NCBI RefSeq assembly: GCF_905220565.1
Contig: NC_059398.1
Coordinates: forward strand, 7,649,177-7,713,176
Direction of reading: 5' to 3'
DNA length: 64,000 bases
Origin: Melitaea cinxia
Taxonomy: Eukaryota > Arthropoda > Insecta > Lepidoptera > Nymphalidae
The notes under the pieces were generated by a model. It was not told where the DNA came from. It was given only the letters and a program-made list of their open reading frames with translations, and did not search any database. A program made the translations under genes and the position numbers. Positions 1-11,795 of the stretch are shown piece after piece (positions within the stretch are counted from its first letter, which is position 1; each line of letters starts with the position of its first letter).

Positions 1-687
1 CTAAAATTTGGGGGTTTTAAAGCGTCTAGTGTCTACATCTTTTCTCTAAAGGCCATGGGCGACGGTAGCCGTTATAAATCAGATGGCTTCGTCTGCTTGT
101 GGCCCCATTCTTATATAAAAAAGATTAATTCATTGTTCATAATGATTAACTGAATCCCGAAATAAACGATACAGAATGTTATCAACAATTGGGCGCACGC
201 TTGACTCGGATAAAAGGGGACTGCTTTTCAGACTTCAGTCATTTCTGAAGTTAAAACTCTATAGGTGTGTATGACAGTTTTTTTATTCTTTTTTCCAGGA
301 AGCACAAGATTAAGTGACATTGTGGATAGCATTTTACTAATTTTTGCTTACACACCTTAGGGGTACCACCCTGTAAATAGGGGGCCCCGTATCATTGATA
401 CGGCTGATACGGCAGTAGTTACGCCCTGAGTGGCACCCAATTCCCTACTTCGGGAATACGTATATTCTCAACTTACTTTACTCTATTCTTTTTAATCCTG
501 TTGTACCTGCTTATCTAAAACGACGATTTAAGTTTCTTAGTGATTCCAATGAACGCAGTTTTCGTTCTGAGGAAAGCTTACTTCTTGAATTTCCCTCTCA
601 CTCCTCTTTCGTTTATACTAAATCTTTCACTGTTCAAGCTTGTCGACTTAGGAATTCTATAGACGTGTAAAATCGGTTTCTATTTTT
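1..687. other. Gene-free stretch with degraded repeat
   Basis: No coding signal. Bases about 45-115 resemble the degraded 3' part of the repeat ending in ...CGCTTACCATCAGGTGAGCC. Bases 350-470 hold short duplicated motifs (GATACGGCTGATACGG) of unknown origin. Confidence 0.4.
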
Positions 688-1117
688 AACCCACTTCCAA
701 AAAAGGAGGAAGCTCTCAATTTAACTGTATTTTTTATGTATGTTACTTCAGAACTTTTGACTGAGTGGACCGATTTCTACAAATTTTTTTTTAATCGAAA
801 GGTGGTGTGTGTCATTTGGTCTCACTTGAGTTTATTTGAGATCTAACAACAACTTTTCGAGTAATATAAATAATACGTTTTTACTTGACTATTTTCGTCG
901 ACCTACGTTGTATTATACCGCATAACTTTTTACTAGGTGTACCGATTTTGATGATTTTTAATTTAATCGAAAGCTGATGTTTATCGTGTAGTCATATTTA
1001 AATTTCACCGAGAACTGATAACAAATTTTTGAGTAATCTTTAATAACGCGTATTTACTTGACTATATTTTCGTCTACCTTTGTTGTATTACATGTCGGTG
1101 TAATTGAAGTCGGCTTT
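688..1117 (+). repeat. AACCGACTTC-family interspersed repeat
   Basis: Begins AACCCACTTCCAAAAAAGG and ends TAATTGAAGTCGGCTTTT. The two ends are inverted copies of each other (AACCGACTTC / GAAGTCGGTT), the signature shared by about nine copies in the window. Confidence 0.8.
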
Positions 1118-1149
1118 TTTTCCTTTGCGTACAAGTCGAACTCGGTCAC

Positions 1150-1208
1150 ACAAAAAAAAAAATACAGTCGAATTAAGAACCTCCTCCTTTTTTGGAAGTC
1201 GGTTAAAA
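1150..1208 (-). repeat. Terminal fragment of an AACCGACTTC-family repeat, reversed
   Basis: Reads AATACAGTCGAATTAAGAAC... and ends GGAAGTCGGTT, the reverse complement of the family's head. Directly follows a forward copy. Confidence 0.7.
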
Positions 1209-1221
1209 ATCAATCTGATAC

Positions 1222-1278
1222 GTATTATTATTTTCTGTTGGTGTTCAATAAAGTGTATTGTTATGTTATGTCATGTTA
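1222..1278 (+). repeat. LINE 3'-end fragment
   Basis: TGTTCAATAAAGTGTATTG followed by TTATG units matches 20560-20590, the 3' end of a lepidopteran non-LTR element. Confidence 0.45.
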
Positions 1279-1377
1279 ATCAACCACTCTTTAAAAAAAT
1301 TCAATCGATTACGTAATTTGCCTAACTAAAAAAACATAAATAAAATAATAATTGAAAAAGTCGCCTTCGTGATTTTT

Positions 1378-1520
1378 GTAAGTGTACAGTACATAATGTT
1401 TGAAATTGGTGTAATTTATTTAGCTATCTTTGTGTAATTATTGAATTTTTATCTTGTTCCAGCTTTTTCAATTGACTTTCTAATAGTTGTTCTTCACGCA
1501 GGCGGCTTTTCTTGTTTTTT
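1378..1520 (+). repeat. Dispersed repeat, copy 1
   Basis: Shares a long stretch (ATTGAATTTTTATCTTGTTC, AGTTGTTCTTCACGCAGGCGG) with 14964-15095. Family not identified. Confidence 0.65.
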
Positions 1521-2097
1521 TTTTTATTTATAATATTTTTTTTAACCATTGTTATATCGCCGCAATTATATGTTAATTAATATATATAACCTATACCCAT
1601 GTATTAATAACTGCGACAAACATGAGACATTACAAATTATATAGGTACTAAGGCAAACATTTTATACTGTGTATGTACTACATTACATATATATACTATA
1701 CTTACACTTATACTATGTACTACATGTATACACTATAATTATGTATGTATTTCATTACCCATTCTTACACACACCTCAACCATGTAATTACATACCTAAT
1801 TCATAAATAAAGTACCTAAGTATTTCGATAATTACCCACAAAAATATAGACATGTATCAAGTCACAAAGAGTATCCAATTCAAAATAATAAAACATAAAT
1901 AATAAGTAGTTTACGAAATTCAATAATAGTAAGCCGAGTCACAGCAATACGATGCAGAACAAATTCAATAAAACAAGCCAAATTCAGAAAAATTAGCACT
2001 ATGCGCTATATGTACTCGTAGTCAATCACAAACGAAAGATGCGAATACTAAAATATCGTCAACAATTAATAGCTGAATAGCCGGCGCACGCACACTA

Positions 2098-2185
2098 ACA
2101 ACACGACAGTCACACATAGAAAAAACGGGGCGGAGATGGCGCGGGGCGCGGTAGCGGCATGCAGCGCGACAGAAACATTTTATTC
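2098..2185. other. Isolated GC-rich patch
   Basis: An 80-base GC/CpG-rich island (GGGGCGGAGATGGCGCGGGG) in AT-rich DNA. It could be a promoter or a short exon; a plus-strand ATG gives only 21 codons. Confidence 0.3.
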
Positions 2186-2232
2186 AAATACCTATTTTTG
2201 AAAAGTCTCTTCGGTACCCTTTCCTCTTAATG

Positions 2233-2304
2233 CGTTTTTACAGTTTGTCTACAAGTCTGGTACAAACTCGTTTTTACAGTTTGTCTACAAGTCTGGTACA
2301 AACT
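2233..2304. repeat. Perfect 36-bp tandem duplication
   Basis: Two identical copies of a 36-base unit starting CGTTTTTACAGTTTGTC, back to back. Confidence 0.9.
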
Positions 2305-3059
2305 CGTTTTCTTGATGTGTTGAAACCTTCATGTGTGTGAAGTGATAATGTAATAAAATTGATATCTAAATCAAATCTCCGGGCTTCAGGGCAAGTGTGA
2401 TACATATTAAAATACAAAAAAGCAGTTTTATTATTATGCGATTGTTCCTTTACACGAGGAAGCATACGCGTGAAAAACGACCCTAGAGATTAGAACATTA
2501 GAAAAAAAATGAAATTAAACGTGATTTTAACTACTTTTTTTAGAGGATATCCTAACGTTGAAACAGTAACTTAAAATAAACAGTAACTGAAAATGAAAAA
2601 AAATTGGTGAACCATACTATTACGACACAATTTTGTGAAAATTTTAACTGTGTGCACATTTCTCGTAGTACCTAACCACTCATTAAATTTTAATTTAAAT
2701 CTGTATCATTTATTGCAGTATAAAATGGTTTGTAGGAGATATTAAAAACTATAAACAGCTTTATGTTCCAAATGCGTGTTATAAAGTATAATCATTAAAT
2801 TTAGGGTAACAAACATACATAACTTCTCTTTCGTTTCAATATATTTTTAATCCAGTTTCTCCTCTTTTTAAGTTCGATAGCTTCGTTTTTAACTCATTCG
2901 TACTCACTATTCGTAGTTTCGTATTTAACTCATTTCCTTTTAAACTATCAGACGAGAAAAAAAATTGCGGGAAGACATTCTTCGACCGAATTTTAGAGAA
3001 ATTATTTTAAGCATCAAATTCCGGAATGTCTTAGGTTATAGATACAACTATTAAAATTA

Positions 3060-3375
3060 CAGCCTATACAGTCCACTGCTGGACATAGGCCTCCACAAGC
3101 TTACGCCAAAAATAACGTGAACTCATGTGTTTTGCCCATAGTCACCACGCTGGGCAGGCGGGTTGGTGACCGCAGGGCTGGCTTTGTCGCACCGAAGACG
3201 CTGCTGCCCGTCTTCGGCCTGTGTATTTCAAAGCCAGTAGTTAGATGGTTATCCCGCCATCGGTCGGCTTCTTAAGTTCCAAGGTGGTTGTGGAACCTTG
3301 TTATCCCTTAGTCGCCTCTTACGACACCCACGGGAAGAGAGGGGGTGGCTAAATTCTTTAGTGCCGTAGCCACAC
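3060..3375 (+). repeat. Lepidopteran CTGCTGGACATAGGCCTCC repeat
   Basis: Contains CCACTGCTGGACATAGGCC, CACGCTGGGCAGGCGGG and CGCCTCTTACGACACCCACG, shared in order with copies near 37285, 55795 and 58190. Confidence 0.8.
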
Positions 3376-5134
3376 ATAGTTGTGCTGTGTAATAGTTGTG
3401 CTTACTACATAACTATTTAAGCTAAAGTGTAATTGTTGGATAAAAACTTGGATTAGCTCTACTAGAGAATCAACCTCTATGAGCTTATAATGCTCCTGGC
3501 ATTTGCAGGCGTTAATAAACTACGCTATCCCCACGCTTATTTGCTACCTTTAAAATATAATAAATACATTTAGTGTTCGTCAATAAAGTCTTCAAATTAA
3601 TTACGATTTACATAAATTGACGTCTAAAATTTGTACGATACCCAGCCTCAAATAATGCACATCGACTTTTGGATATATCTTTAAAAAAATAGAAGGTCTG
3701 GAGCGCCTGGCATCTTACACTATTAGATCTGTCATACGAAATACTTGACGGTCCGATGTTACTTCACATAGGTCATGTGCGACAGAGACAACGCTCTACA
3801 AAGTTGAAACTAGCCGATTGTCTCTTTCCAATGGTACAGAGGATAGATATATTTTTGAATCATAATAAATAAAAATAATAATAAAAAAAAAACAATTTTT
3901 TACTTTAACTGCGCTAAAAATGATAAAATAAACTTTTCCTTTAAAATTTTGCTATCAACATATAACGTCATTACATGGTATAAAGGCTTGCGACGTAGAA
4001 AGCTTACAAATGTTATTGTTAACGTTTGCCAGGTGCGCCAACAAGATTACGTATTATTATTAGTGGATTACACCATTCATCATTTACAACAACAAACTAT
4101 TAATTTGAGTTTAGCATTTTTCGTGAAATCAAACGTAATTTTTTAATATAAGAAAGCTCAAAAGTGGTTAAGAAAAAATATTACAAGACGTAGCCTTAAG
4201 AATTTATAGGGTCTGACAAAAGATATGACTGAACACAATTAATATTGTAAATATATTAATTAAAAATATATACAAACTTTTTCATAGTACATTCATAGTG
4301 AAAGATAGAACCAACTAACAGTAGAATGTAGTGTTTAACAATATGTGGGTCCAATTCATAACAGGTTCAGACAGATTCGCGTAAGTCGCTATAAAACATT
4401 GCAAATTATGTTTAAATTAGATGCATCAAATCATTCAAATTTTCTTTATTACATGATAAGTATTTAATAATTTTATGTAATAAGTGGAGAAAGAGGCCTA
4501 TGCCGCAGTGGGCTGATACAGGCTGAATGCAATAATGTAATACGTAAAACGGAATGAATAAAAGAATCCAAAGAAACCGCCTACGTCAGACGCTCGTAAG
4601 CCGAGGTTGGTTTTAAGTCAAGGTATTACTATATTTAAGTCTGCTGTAATATTTGTTAGTCTGCTATTGCAATGGCCAAATATTATATATTAATGACTAT
4701 GATTTCAATGCAAACGAGTCAATGCAGCTAACTTTCACCCTTAGAATACTATTTGAACATGAGACAAAAATAATTCAATACAATTTTACATAAGAGTTTT
4801 ATGAAGTATCTATCTAGCAGGTCACAAAATTTAATTTAAATTCGGTTGCAAACTTTAGTAATAAAACAAAATGTATGACATTCTGTCGAATTTCTGCCAC
4901 TCGTAAGTGTTTGTCTTACGCCTAAATTTCGAATATTTAGAAATTCTTGATTTGTGCATGTTCCTAAAAATTATATGATAATTACAAATGTAATTGGTTC
5001 TATATTAGCTTACTATTATGTATATGAAGTTAGAGAACAACCTTCTTAGTCTTGACAATTAAAAGCAATAAATCATTCACCATCACGTCACGATGAGTGA
5101 TTATTTTATTATTATGAGAATAATATTAAATAAT
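3376..5134. other. AT-rich gene-free stretch
   Basis: Only short chance frames, many with AT-rich codons. No splice-bounded coding segment recognised. Confidence 0.5.
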
Positions 5135-5345
5135 AAACGCCTCAAGGGCAACAGCCCCCATTAGCTGGCAGGCCGGTTTACTCCTGTGTAGGGGGTCCGG
5201 AAACACACACAATACACAAGCATAAACGCCCAGATCACGGCAAATTATCTATATGACCAATACAAATATATGTCAGGTACGGGGATCGAAACCGCAACAG
5301 CCAGCGGAACAACCGCAATCCAGCGCTGTTACCGTTGCACTAAAG
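5135..5345 (-). repeat. tRNA-derived SINE, reversed
   Basis: On the minus strand it shows an A-box-like head followed by GGTTTCGATCCCCG (B box) and the body ending ...GGCTGTTGCCC. Related copies at 16040, 39488 and 51056. Confidence 0.6.
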
Positions 5346-6054
5346 CATTGCAACAAAGATTGAAAATGGCTACAATACTTTGATAAGATTATGCATTATA
5401 ATGGAAAAACATTTTCGCCATATTAAATTCGTAAAAACAAAAAAAAAAATTATTGCAGTATATAAAGAACCTAAAATTATATGAAATAAACTATCTTAAT
5501 TGTTTAGGACTAAAGTAACCGAGATTGGTACAACTAATCTAATAATTACTTCTTGAAAGCAATAAAATATAAAATTTGTTATCCAGACATTAAAAGCTAT
5601 GTAATTTAATATATATGGTAACAAGTCACAAGTTTATTGAGTCATCATAAATAAACTATTATTAAAGTACACAAACATTAGCACTTATATTGCTATTGAA
5701 ATGAAACTATTTATATAGTTTCATGTAATGTAATAAATACATATATTGTGTAATTACTTATTGTTATGTACTCATACACTATCTGTCTTTAATTTTAAAA
5801 ATTATATTTTAATTTAAAAGATAACAAAATATGCAGTGGTTTGTTATCTAAAGCATATCGTTTAAAAATATAATTTGCACATTTATTTTAATTAGTATTA
5901 TGGAAAAATGTTTATTTAAGATAGTATACCAGAGTATTAGAGTAATTAAAAATTTACATTAAATGGAATGTTTATGAAGTATAAAATAGTGAAAAGCAAA
6001 AATTAACGAATTTGAATTGGTAACAATAATTATAAAATATATTTTGTAACTTAC
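5346..6054. other. AT-rich stretch without visible genes
   Basis: No coding signal; if the 6055-6111 exon is real, this is its first coding intron. Confidence 0.4.
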
Positions 6055-6111
6055 CTGGGTATAGCACCTTTTCAGTCATGCCGATGGATCTAATGTGTTA
6101 TCCATCGAATC
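6055..6111 (-). CDS. Small ATG-bearing exon of an unseen minus-strand gene
   Basis: A 57-base segment lies between a good acceptor (GTATACAG|) and a strong donor (ACCCAG|GTAAGT). It holds an ATG opening MTEKVLYP and continuing through the donor in phase 1; an earlier ATG (MDNTLDPSA) stops within the exon. No later exon is visible to the left, so the gene would run off the window. Product unknown. Confidence 0.4.
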
Positions 6112-6749
6112 CTGTATACAGAAATTACCAATAAGACTATAATCACAAAATATTTTTGGTTAATATACATATATAAAGTAAGTTGTTCAATGACTAAATA
6201 AAACTATGTGCAAACTTATAATTTTTTTACTCTGCTCAAAAATAAATATTAAAAATTAAAGAACTTGTGTACATAATGAATTTACATATTAACATTTATA
6301 GTGGCTATTGTTATTATTGGTTTATTTTTTTTTTAATTGTATTTATTATAATTTTGTTTACATAAAAACCAGAAGTAATAAAAGAAGTAGTTGTCCTTGA
6401 ATGTGTTAGGGTTGCAACTTGCACCTGCCTCATTTATTTATAGACATAAAGAAAGATTTCAAAATATAGAGTAGAGTAAAAGCTATTTTGTTTTACAAAC
6501 AATTAAATAAAAGGAGTTTATATAAAATTATTGTTTAGGATCCTTTCACGAAATGTACAAAAATTGGTATACATTTTTTAATAGTTCATTTATAAACAAA
6601 CATTTTTTCTGTACAATTATATTTTGGTAAGGATATAAGGACATTAGCGTGACTCTAGCGTGAATTTAGCGTGGCTGGCACTATATACAGTTTCAAATCT
6701 GTTGTGGCTCTGTTTTAGCAATTTAACCACACTGAATACCCACGGAACG

Positions 6750-6890
6750 AAATTATGCCAATGGACGGTCTAATTTTGAGGTTAGATAGGTTAGGTTAAT
6801 TTTTTTTCTTTTCTTTTTGAAGCAAAATTATACCAATAAACGGTCTAATTTTGAGGTTAGATTAGGTTAGGATAGTTTTTTTTCTTTAAG
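6750..6890. repeat. Two-copy tandem repeat, unit about 75 bp
   Basis: AAATTATGCCAATGGACGG and AAATTATACCAATAAACGG each head a unit continuing TCTAATTTTGAGGTTAGAT. Confidence 0.8.
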
Positions 6891-7435
6891 AATTACCAGT
6901 CACACTAGATTATCGCTAGAGTCATGCTAGGGTCCGAATATCCTCAGTCATAAATTTAATCTTAATATATTATTTTAAGCATACATCAAATGGTACCTAA
7001 TAGCATTAATTGATGTAAAAGTTAAACATTATGCTAGTAACACATCTCATAAATGTGTTATTACCTCTTAACTTGCTCTAACCTTTATAGTTTATAATGT
7101 AGTAATAATTACACTCACAACATAACTTTTATAAGATTTGAAATGGAAAATTAAATTGTTAGGATCGTATGTGTTTACTAATTAAAGGAATATTAATTTT
7201 ACGTAAGAAATTTAACAATCGCTACAAAATAATAATATAAATAAGCTTCGAGATTTAAAAATGATAATAAATTACGCCTAAAATGCCAATGTTAAGATTT
7301 TGACATTTAAATATACGTACGCATTTTACAGGTCTCATAAAACATTTGGCAAAGTTTCTTACAAAAAAATTTGTCGTCGAGAGTTAAATATGCACATCAG
7401 AACTTTGTCACAAATTATTAAATATTTTTACTAAC

Positions 7436-7700
7436 CTTTTTCGGAATCAGGTAATCAAGAAAAACCTCCGGCAAGGCACTATGCTTCTAAACTAATATAT
7501 CAATTTCACTGTTCATTTATTGTATTTCTAAACCACGACTTAATAAAATGTCATTGCAATAAGTGCGAATATGGCGACGCATGAATTTTATTGTAAACAA
7601 TAATAGTTATTTTATTCTCCCGCCAACAACACGTATTTTTCCTTACTAACGATTTAGTGCTTAGTTTCTTAATCGTAAAATTAACAAATAAACATATCTT
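7436..7700 (-). other. Possible 5' UTR exon of the same minus-strand gene
   Basis: A donor AAAAAG|GTTAGT at 7435/7436 closes a slightly less AT-biased segment with no long frame. It lies about 0.9-1.2 kb upstream of Avl9 on the opposite strand, which would make a divergent pair. The right boundary is approximate. Confidence 0.25.
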
Positions 7701-8629
7701 AAGTAACAAAAACACTAATATTTATATGGATAATGAAAGTGCAAATCAAAAATTTGCAACCACAGCATAGATGTAGACAAAATCAAGACAAAACGATTAA
7801 GATAGATGACCAATGACAATACAATACAGATTACAAATAACATAGGTTACGATTTGAATACCATTCAAGCATTGTGATTTATGATGTTATAAAATAAATG
7901 GTAACATTGGATAATGGATAAAACTTTTATCACAGCTATAAAGCTGATGCCAGATAATATGAGAACTGCAAATAGTTCAATTTGTTTATTTAAAAACGCC
8001 TGAAATGTATATTTTATTTGAATGACTACTAAAAAAATCAATTAAATTGTAATTGTATGTTAATAATATGTCGTTTTCAAATATGTATATATAGATTCAC
8101 AGATTAGTATATATGTAGGTAGCTAAGTTCATAGTTCATTGTTAAATCAGTGACAACTTAGTCCATGGAATTTTGTGATTATCTGAAATACTTATATTAT
8201 TTTTTTATTTATATTTGTAAAGAAAAAGTATTGTGATATTTATTTAATGGTAACTTGTAGTAAAAATTGGAACGTGTCTGTTTTAATTATATGTTTTATG
8301 TAGTAATAATTATAGATCAATTTTTACAAGCATTCGAACATTAATATTTTTTTAGTACTCTACATCATCTATAATTATTTTTTTTACCTTAATAGTGTGT
8401 ACTTATTTAGTCAAAAACAAAATTATGATAAGTAATTTGGTCAAAAAATTTGGTACAGTTAACCCCGATTTTGCGTCTAACTAATGTCAAATGAGATGGT
8501 CAATAAGTCAACCTTACTCGGTTTGTGACGCAAAGTTATTTGGAACAGTATAATTAATTGCTCTTGAATTGGTCATATTTTAGCGAAAATATGATAACCT
8601 TTAGCGGAGAAGATTTTATTTAAAACAAA
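7701..8629. other. Candidate divergent promoter interval upstream of Avl9
   Basis: AT-rich, no coding frame, no dispersed repeat recognised. It lies between the possible minus-strand 5' exon and the Avl9 start. No clear core-promoter motif. Confidence 0.3.
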
Positions 8630-8698
8630 ATGTCGTTTATAAATGAACCTGTTTTGAATATTATTGTGGTGGGCTTCCATCATAAGAAAGGTTGTCAG
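8630..8698 (+). CDS. Avl9: Avl9 exon 1
   Basis: Starts with the initiator ATG and encodes 23 residues ending HHKKGCQ. The donor CAG|GTAGGC is in phase 0. The preceding sequence (TAAAACAAAATG) has an acceptable start context. Confidence 0.93.
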
Positions 8699-11643
8699 GT
8701 AGGCGTCATAGATTTTCTTTAATCAATACTGTTTGGTAAAATTATTAGTATCTGGCAGCTAAATATTTCAGTATCTTTTTGTTCTATAAAGCAGAAAATG
8801 CATAATATTAAAAATAAGAGCCATATGTCTAAGTATAAAATGTCATTAAATATATATTCTTAAATCTTCCTTGTCAGGTCGAACATTGTTACCCCGAATT
8901 GGTCCCTGGACGTCCGTCGGAACTTCCACCTGCTTGGCGCTATTTACCTGCGCTTGCTTTGCCAGATGGGTCTCACAATTACCTTTCAGATATAATATTT
9001 TTTAGTTTACCAGGGTTAACTGAACCAGCACATACAGTTTATGGTATATCATGTTTTCGACAGATACCACTGGAGGTAAATATAAATAATTTACTTATTT
9101 TTTGCTAAATATATTTTAATATTGTAATATTTATATTTTTGCTCCAATAACAGTGCTAACAAAATTGATTAATTAGATCCCAAATTTATAGCAAGTAGCC
9201 CAAAAAACAGAAGATATGACACGAAGTTCAGTCCAGAAAAGTGTGTGTGTGATTTGTCGGGTCCCTCTTTTTGGACGCCTCGCTGTGAAAATGGAGTTAG
9301 TTGTAAGAGCGTGGTTTTTGCAAGGAGATTTCTCACAGACAAAACTCCTTGAAGATGCTTATAAGCATCTTAACAGTTGTCCAGTTCAAATTGATCAAGC
9401 TTTTGAAGGTAAGAATGAAATGTTATATTCTTTACTGCACTTAAAATTTTTGTACAGTTATTTATACACAAATTTAGTTAGCAACGGTGGACTTATCTCT
9501 AGAAGAGATCTCTTCTGAGAGGCTAAGAAAGTGCAGTAATGTAGATAATATACAGATTCTTAAAAATAAAAAGCTAATTAAATTAAATTCATAACATCAT
9601 ACAATATATATATACACACCACTACTTATATACAATTATACACATAAATATTACATATATATCTATAAAAAGTACAAATATAATGTGAAAATAAAATAAA
9701 ATTAACCTTGTCTTATTTTATTGAACTATATTCTTGTATTTATGAATTATGAATATGTATAACGTTAACTTCTAGGTTTTTCTGTTCAAAAGTTGGTAGA
9801 AAATTGGCGACATAAGGCTTTACTACTATTCAAGTTATTATTATTAAGAAGAAAAGTACTTATATATGGGTCTCCAGCTGGGGCATTATCTGCAGCCTTG
9901 TTGACACTTGTGTCCCTTCTGCCACGCTGCTTAGAGTACGGATTGTCTCAATCTGCTAATGTTGTGTGAGTTAATCAACATTTGACTAATTTGATTGAGT
10001 GTATATATTACTTAGTAAATTATTATTACTATTTTATTGATTTAGTTGTTAACCATATTTGGAACTATTGTATTAATAAAAAGTATTGTTTTATTCAATA
10101 ATGTAAATTTTTTATTTTCAGTCTTTCAAGGCCATTATCTCCAATTCCTATTGTACAGGAAGATAAAAAATTGGATGCCATAGGTGATAATATTAATTCC
10201 TTAAAAGAAACTCTAATTAATGGAACAAGCCAATCTGAAGAAGAACTTTCCCCTAAAGAGAGTGGCAATTTGTTGGAAGAAAAAGACAGTGTCAGTCGGC
10301 AGAGTTTTGATGAGTCAATTTTAACAGATGTTGTTGATAGGCAGGAATTTTCACCTGGAAGGGAAAAGTGTCACAGCATTGGTGAAAAATATAAAACACA
10401 AAAATCTGTACCAGAAGCTCAGCAAAGTCCTACAATGGCTAGGGATATGAGTGTAGATGGGTTGTATAATTTAACTGGACAAATTGATCAAACTGAGTGC
10501 GGATTTCCCCTACCACTGTTTGAAGATGGTTACATTTGTTTACCTTATTTGTCTTTACAGTATTTAGATTTATTATCTGATTCTGCAGTCCATGGCTTTG
10601 TTGTTGGAGCGTCTAATGTACTTTTTAAACAGAAGAGGCAACTCTTTGATGTATTGGTAGAGGTTAATGAAATGAGAATAGAAACAGCTGATATGAGCCT
10701 CAGAAGGCAGTTGACTCTCGGAACAGAAGATCTTAGGTTTGCAGATCATGTAGTGCGTCATGGTTCCACCCAAGGTGACACTTGGATAAGAGATCAATTT
10801 GCTAGTTACTTGATATATTTATTAAGAACATCACTACTACCAGGTAAAGATATACTTCTATTATTATCTATAGACACAATGTTATTCTTTAGTGACTTAT
10901 TAACTCTTTATCTATTTATTATTATCTATAATAATGTATTTTTTCAATTGCAGAAGGAAGTAGAGAGATTGAAGGTTATAATGCCCAGTTTATGACAGCC
11001 TTTAAATTGACACCAGCTTATGAAAAGTGGTTAAAAGATACTAATGATGCAGATGTTGAAGCTTTCATGAATCTTACTCCAATACATCCCTTCTCTGGGC
11101 AACTATCTGTAGCTGATATGAAGCTTAAGTTAGCTCAGTGAGTATACCCAAGTTATATACATGTTTACAAAATTATTTTTTAAAACAACCTTTGAAGAAA
11201 AATAAATTTAGATGATAATTAAAGAAAGGGTAGCTGATAGGGTAGTGAAAGTTTATAAAAATGAAGAAGCGTGAAAGAAATGTATGCGTGTTATGTATCG
11301 CAGCACGATGTCGACGACGGAGGGCGGACGCAAGGTGTCGGCGGCGGTGGCGAGCACGGGGCGCGCGGTGGCGAGCACGTCGCGCGCGGTGGGCGGCGCG
11401 CTGTCGCACGCGCGCGGCGCGCTGACGGGCTGGTGGAGCGCGCTCACTGCGCCCCCTGCCGCCGCCTCCGACACCTCCGACGACAGGCTCGACTTCGATG
11501 AAAACCCGGCCGACGAGCTAGCGGAGTTGCCCGAGCTGCCCGACGACAACCGACAGCGCCTCCCGAATGCCGATACCGACCCGCCAGACAAGTTCATCGA
11601 AGAGGACGCAGCGTCCAATATTAGTAAAATACGAGTCATTTGA
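8630..11643 (+). CDS. Avl9: AVL9 homologue, DENN-like late secretory pathway protein (7 exons)
   Basis: Joining 8630-8698, 8878-9075, 9192-9408, 9776-9965, 10122-10843, 10954-11137 and 11304-11643 gives 1920 nt, exactly 639 codons plus TGA. All introns are GT-AG and every phase agrees. The N-terminus has the family signature VVGFHHKKGCQVE, then W+YLPALALPDGSHNY, GISCFRQI and VQKSVCV. Later come a variable Ser/Glu-rich linker, GYICLPYLSLQYLDLLSD, VRGFV-like VHGFVVGASN and LRFADHVVRH, and near the end HPFSGQLSVADMKLKLA. Human AVL9 is about 648 residues, so this is full length. The family is cytosolic, DENN-related and acts in late Golgi-to-surface transport (known from yeast and human, not shown here). 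The start is the only ATG before the conserved block. Exons 1-6 are AT-rich in third positions, whereas exon 7 is very GC-rich. Confidence 0.96.
8878..9075 (+). CDS. Avl9: Avl9 exon 2
   Basis: Sixty-six codons, phase 0 at both ends, between TTGTCAG and GAG|GTAAAT. It encodes the conserved YLPALALPDGSHNY and GISCFRQI blocks of the upstream DENN-like module. Confidence 0.95.
9192..9408 (+). CDS. Avl9: Avl9 exon 3
   Basis: Begins after TTTATAG and ends GAA G|GTAAGA (phase 1). It encodes VQKSVCVICRVPLFG and the FSQTKLLEDAYKHLN helix shared with AVL9 proteins. Confidence 0.92.
9776..9965 (+). CDS. Avl9: Avl9 exon 4
   Basis: Enters after TTCTAG in phase 1 and leaves at GT|GTGAGT in phase 2. It encodes WRHKALLLFKLLLLRRKVL and the ALLTLVSLLPRCLEYGL segment, matching the central DENN core of AVL9. 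Confidence 0.92.
10122..10843 (+). CDS. Avl9: Avl9 exon 5
   Basis: The largest exon, 722 nt. It begins with an acidic, Ser/Glu-rich linker that is variable across the family, then returns to conserved sequence (GYICLPYLSLQYLDLL, FVVGASNVLFKQK, LRFADHVVRH, WIRDQFASYL). The donor CCAG|GTAAAG is phase 1. Confidence 0.94.
10954..11137 (+). CDS. Avl9: Avl9 exon 6
   Basis: Enters after TTGCAG in phase 1 and leaves at CA|GTGAGT in phase 2. It encodes YNAQFMTAFKLTPAYEKW and IHPFSGQLSVADMKLKLA, the last strongly conserved AVL9 block. Confidence 0.93.
11304..11643 (+). CDS. Avl9: Avl9 exon 7 (terminal)
   Basis: Starts after TATCGCAG in phase 2 and ends at TGA 11641-11643. It encodes the small-residue amphipathic stretch (GRKVSAAVASTGRAV... 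GALTGWWSALTA) that parallels the human C-terminal VGQSVGGAFSSAKTAMSSW region, then an acidic tail. Its GC content is far higher than that of exons 1-6. Confidence 0.9.
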
Positions 11644-11741
11644 AGTGTGATATTTAAATTAGTTAATTGTTATCCGTAAGTGTAGCTATCTGTTTTCCAC
11701 GTGGATCGTGACTGCCCGTAGTCTTATTATGAATCTTTATA

Positions 11742-11744
<3 letters not shown>

Positions 11745-11780
<36 letters not shown>
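11745..11780. repeat. (TA)n microsatellite
   Basis: Uninterrupted TA dinucleotides in the Avl9 3' region. Confidence 0.95.
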
Positions 11781-11784
<4 letters not shown>

Positions 11785-11789
11785 GAAAT

Positions 11790-11795
11790 AATAAA
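11790..11795 (+). terminator. Candidate Avl9 poly(A) signal
   Basis: AATAAA lies about 150 nt after the stop codon, just past a TA microsatellite. No cleavage data; assigned by position only. Confidence 0.4.

Noticed and set aside
2274..2465. 63-codon minus-strand frame
   Set aside because: Overlaps a 36-bp tandem duplication, no splice or homology support.
6781..6880. GGTTAGATTAGGTTAGG looking like insect TTAGG telomere repeats
   Set aside because: Only two or three irregular units inside a 75-bp tandem duplication, not a telomeric array.
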